Below, piece after piece: positions 5,811-6,219 of a stretch of 6,219 nucleotides of DNA. The notes under the pieces were generated by a model. The model was not told where the DNA came from. It did no database searches and saw only the letters and a list, made by a program, of their open reading frames with translations. This DNA is from Flavobacteriales bacterium (GTDB lineage Bacteria > Bacteroidota > Bacteroidia > Flavobacteriales_D > Crocinitomicaceae): assembly GCA_947462695.1 (NCBI GenBank), contig CANHQC010000124.1, forward strand, positions 1 to 6,219, given 5' to 3'. How positions within the stretch are numbered: the stretch's first letter is position 1; every line of letters starts with the position of its first letter. The translations under genes were made by a program, and so were the position numbers.

Positions 5811-6219
5811 TTAAATACCTTGAAGGTCAACCTGACGCATTCCACCGAAGAACTTCAGAACTACCTCACCAACATCAGGAACATCGACGTGAATTAAGTA
5901 CACACCACCTGCAACCGGGATTCCTTTAATATTATTCAAATCCCAATCGATAGAGGTAACAGGACTATCCTTCTTAAACTGGCGCACAAGTTTACCATTT
6001 ACTGAGTAGATCGTCACTGTACATCTTTCAGGAAGGTTGGTAATCTTTACTCGTGTATCCAATCGTGCACGCTCGTATTCAGAGAACGCATAATAAGGAT
6101 TCGGAACTACGTTAATAATTTGTAACGCTTCAACCAATGATTCCTGACTGCTCACTTCCGTAGCAATATCGTCCATAGACCAAGAGTACATTGGTTTACC
6201 ACCATTCAAGCCAGATGCA
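5811..6219 (-). CDS. C-terminal part of a probable T9SS-exported protein with a sorting-domain-like tail, 5' truncated
   Basis: The frame is open to the window edge, giving the last 135 residues (ASGLNGGKPMYSW...) of a longer protein that starts beyond 6219. The visible part contains VVPNPYYAFSEYE, then VKITNLPERCTVTIYSVNGK and LVRQF, then WDLNNIKGIPVAGGVYLIHV and VGEVVLKFFGG. The series 'NP ... V.I.NLP ... V.IY...GK ... WDL.N..G..V..GVY.. V' is the Ig-like fold of FlgD/T9SS type A C-terminal domains, which direct proteins across the outer membrane. Unlike the standard tail, which ends soon after the K-F strand, this one continues with MRQVDLQGI. Such tails are, as I recall, found on large exported proteins next to PorV-family genes in Bacteroidota. 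The N-terminal function cannot be seen. Its TAA lies 20 nt before the porV-like start, so they are likely one operon. The TTG at 6209 is not a credible start. Confidence 0.7.
   Translation of the reverse strand, partial: ASGLNGGKPMYSWSMDDIATEVSSQESLVEALQIINVVPNPYYAFSEYERARLDTRVKITNLPERCTVTIYSVNGKLVRQFKKDSPVTSIDWDLNNIKGIPVAGGVYLIHVDVPDVGEVVLKFFGGMRQVDLQGI

Noticed and set aside
5594..5929. Open frame of 111 codons on the plus strand across the porV-like start
   Set aside because: It overlaps two supported minus-strand genes and their junction; its product has no recognisable family and mixed, low-complexity content.

Overview
The window looks like chromosomal DNA of a Bacteroidota bacterium, most likely in the Flavobacteriales and possibly a Crocinitomicaceae/Fluviicola-type organism. 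The phylum rests on four things: a PorV/PorQ-family outer-membrane protein, an adjacent exported protein with a type IX secretion (T9SS)-like C-terminal tail, a TTTG / TAnnTTTG promoter of the Bacteroidota kind, and AT-rich DNA with few strong Shine-Dalgarno sites. The family-level placement is inference from protein style only. The DNA is almost fully coding. The longest gap between genes is about 84 bases (4642-4725). I see no tRNA, rRNA, CRISPR array, insertion sequence or phage gene.

Left part, plus strand (1-1408): the 3' end of a multi-pass membrane acyltransferase-like protein (DUF1624/HGSNAT or acyltransferase-3 type) overlaps by 26 nt a complete exported SGNH/DUF4886-type hydrolase with a C-terminal PKD domain.

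Middle part, minus strand (4641 down to 1405): a tightly packed set greA - HIT-family hydrolase - MBOAT (AlgI-like) O-acyltransferase - membrane-anchored SGNH-like protein. Junctions are a 1-nt overlap, an 8-nt gap and a 2-nt gap, so it probably forms one operon. MBOAT plus SGNH partner is the usual arrangement for moving an acyl group across the inner membrane onto an extracytoplasmic polymer. The acceptor is not revealed by this window. This operon runs tail to tail into the plus-strand pair, and the two last genes share a CTAA tetramer in which both stop codons lie.

Right part, minus strand (6219 down to 4726): the C-terminal 135 residues of a probable T9SS-exported protein, then 20 nt later a complete PorV/PorQ-family outer-membrane beta-barrel protein. 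A strong intrinsic terminator follows it. A candidate Bacteroidota promoter for greA overlaps the end of the porV-like gene, and its predicted start would put the terminator hairpin at the 5' end of the greA mRNA.

No clear new defence or mobile system is visible. The most interesting pattern is the back-to-back placement of two sets, each made of a membrane acyltransferase-like protein plus an exported SGNH protein, suggesting a small envelope- or polysaccharide-acylation locus joined to housekeeping genes.
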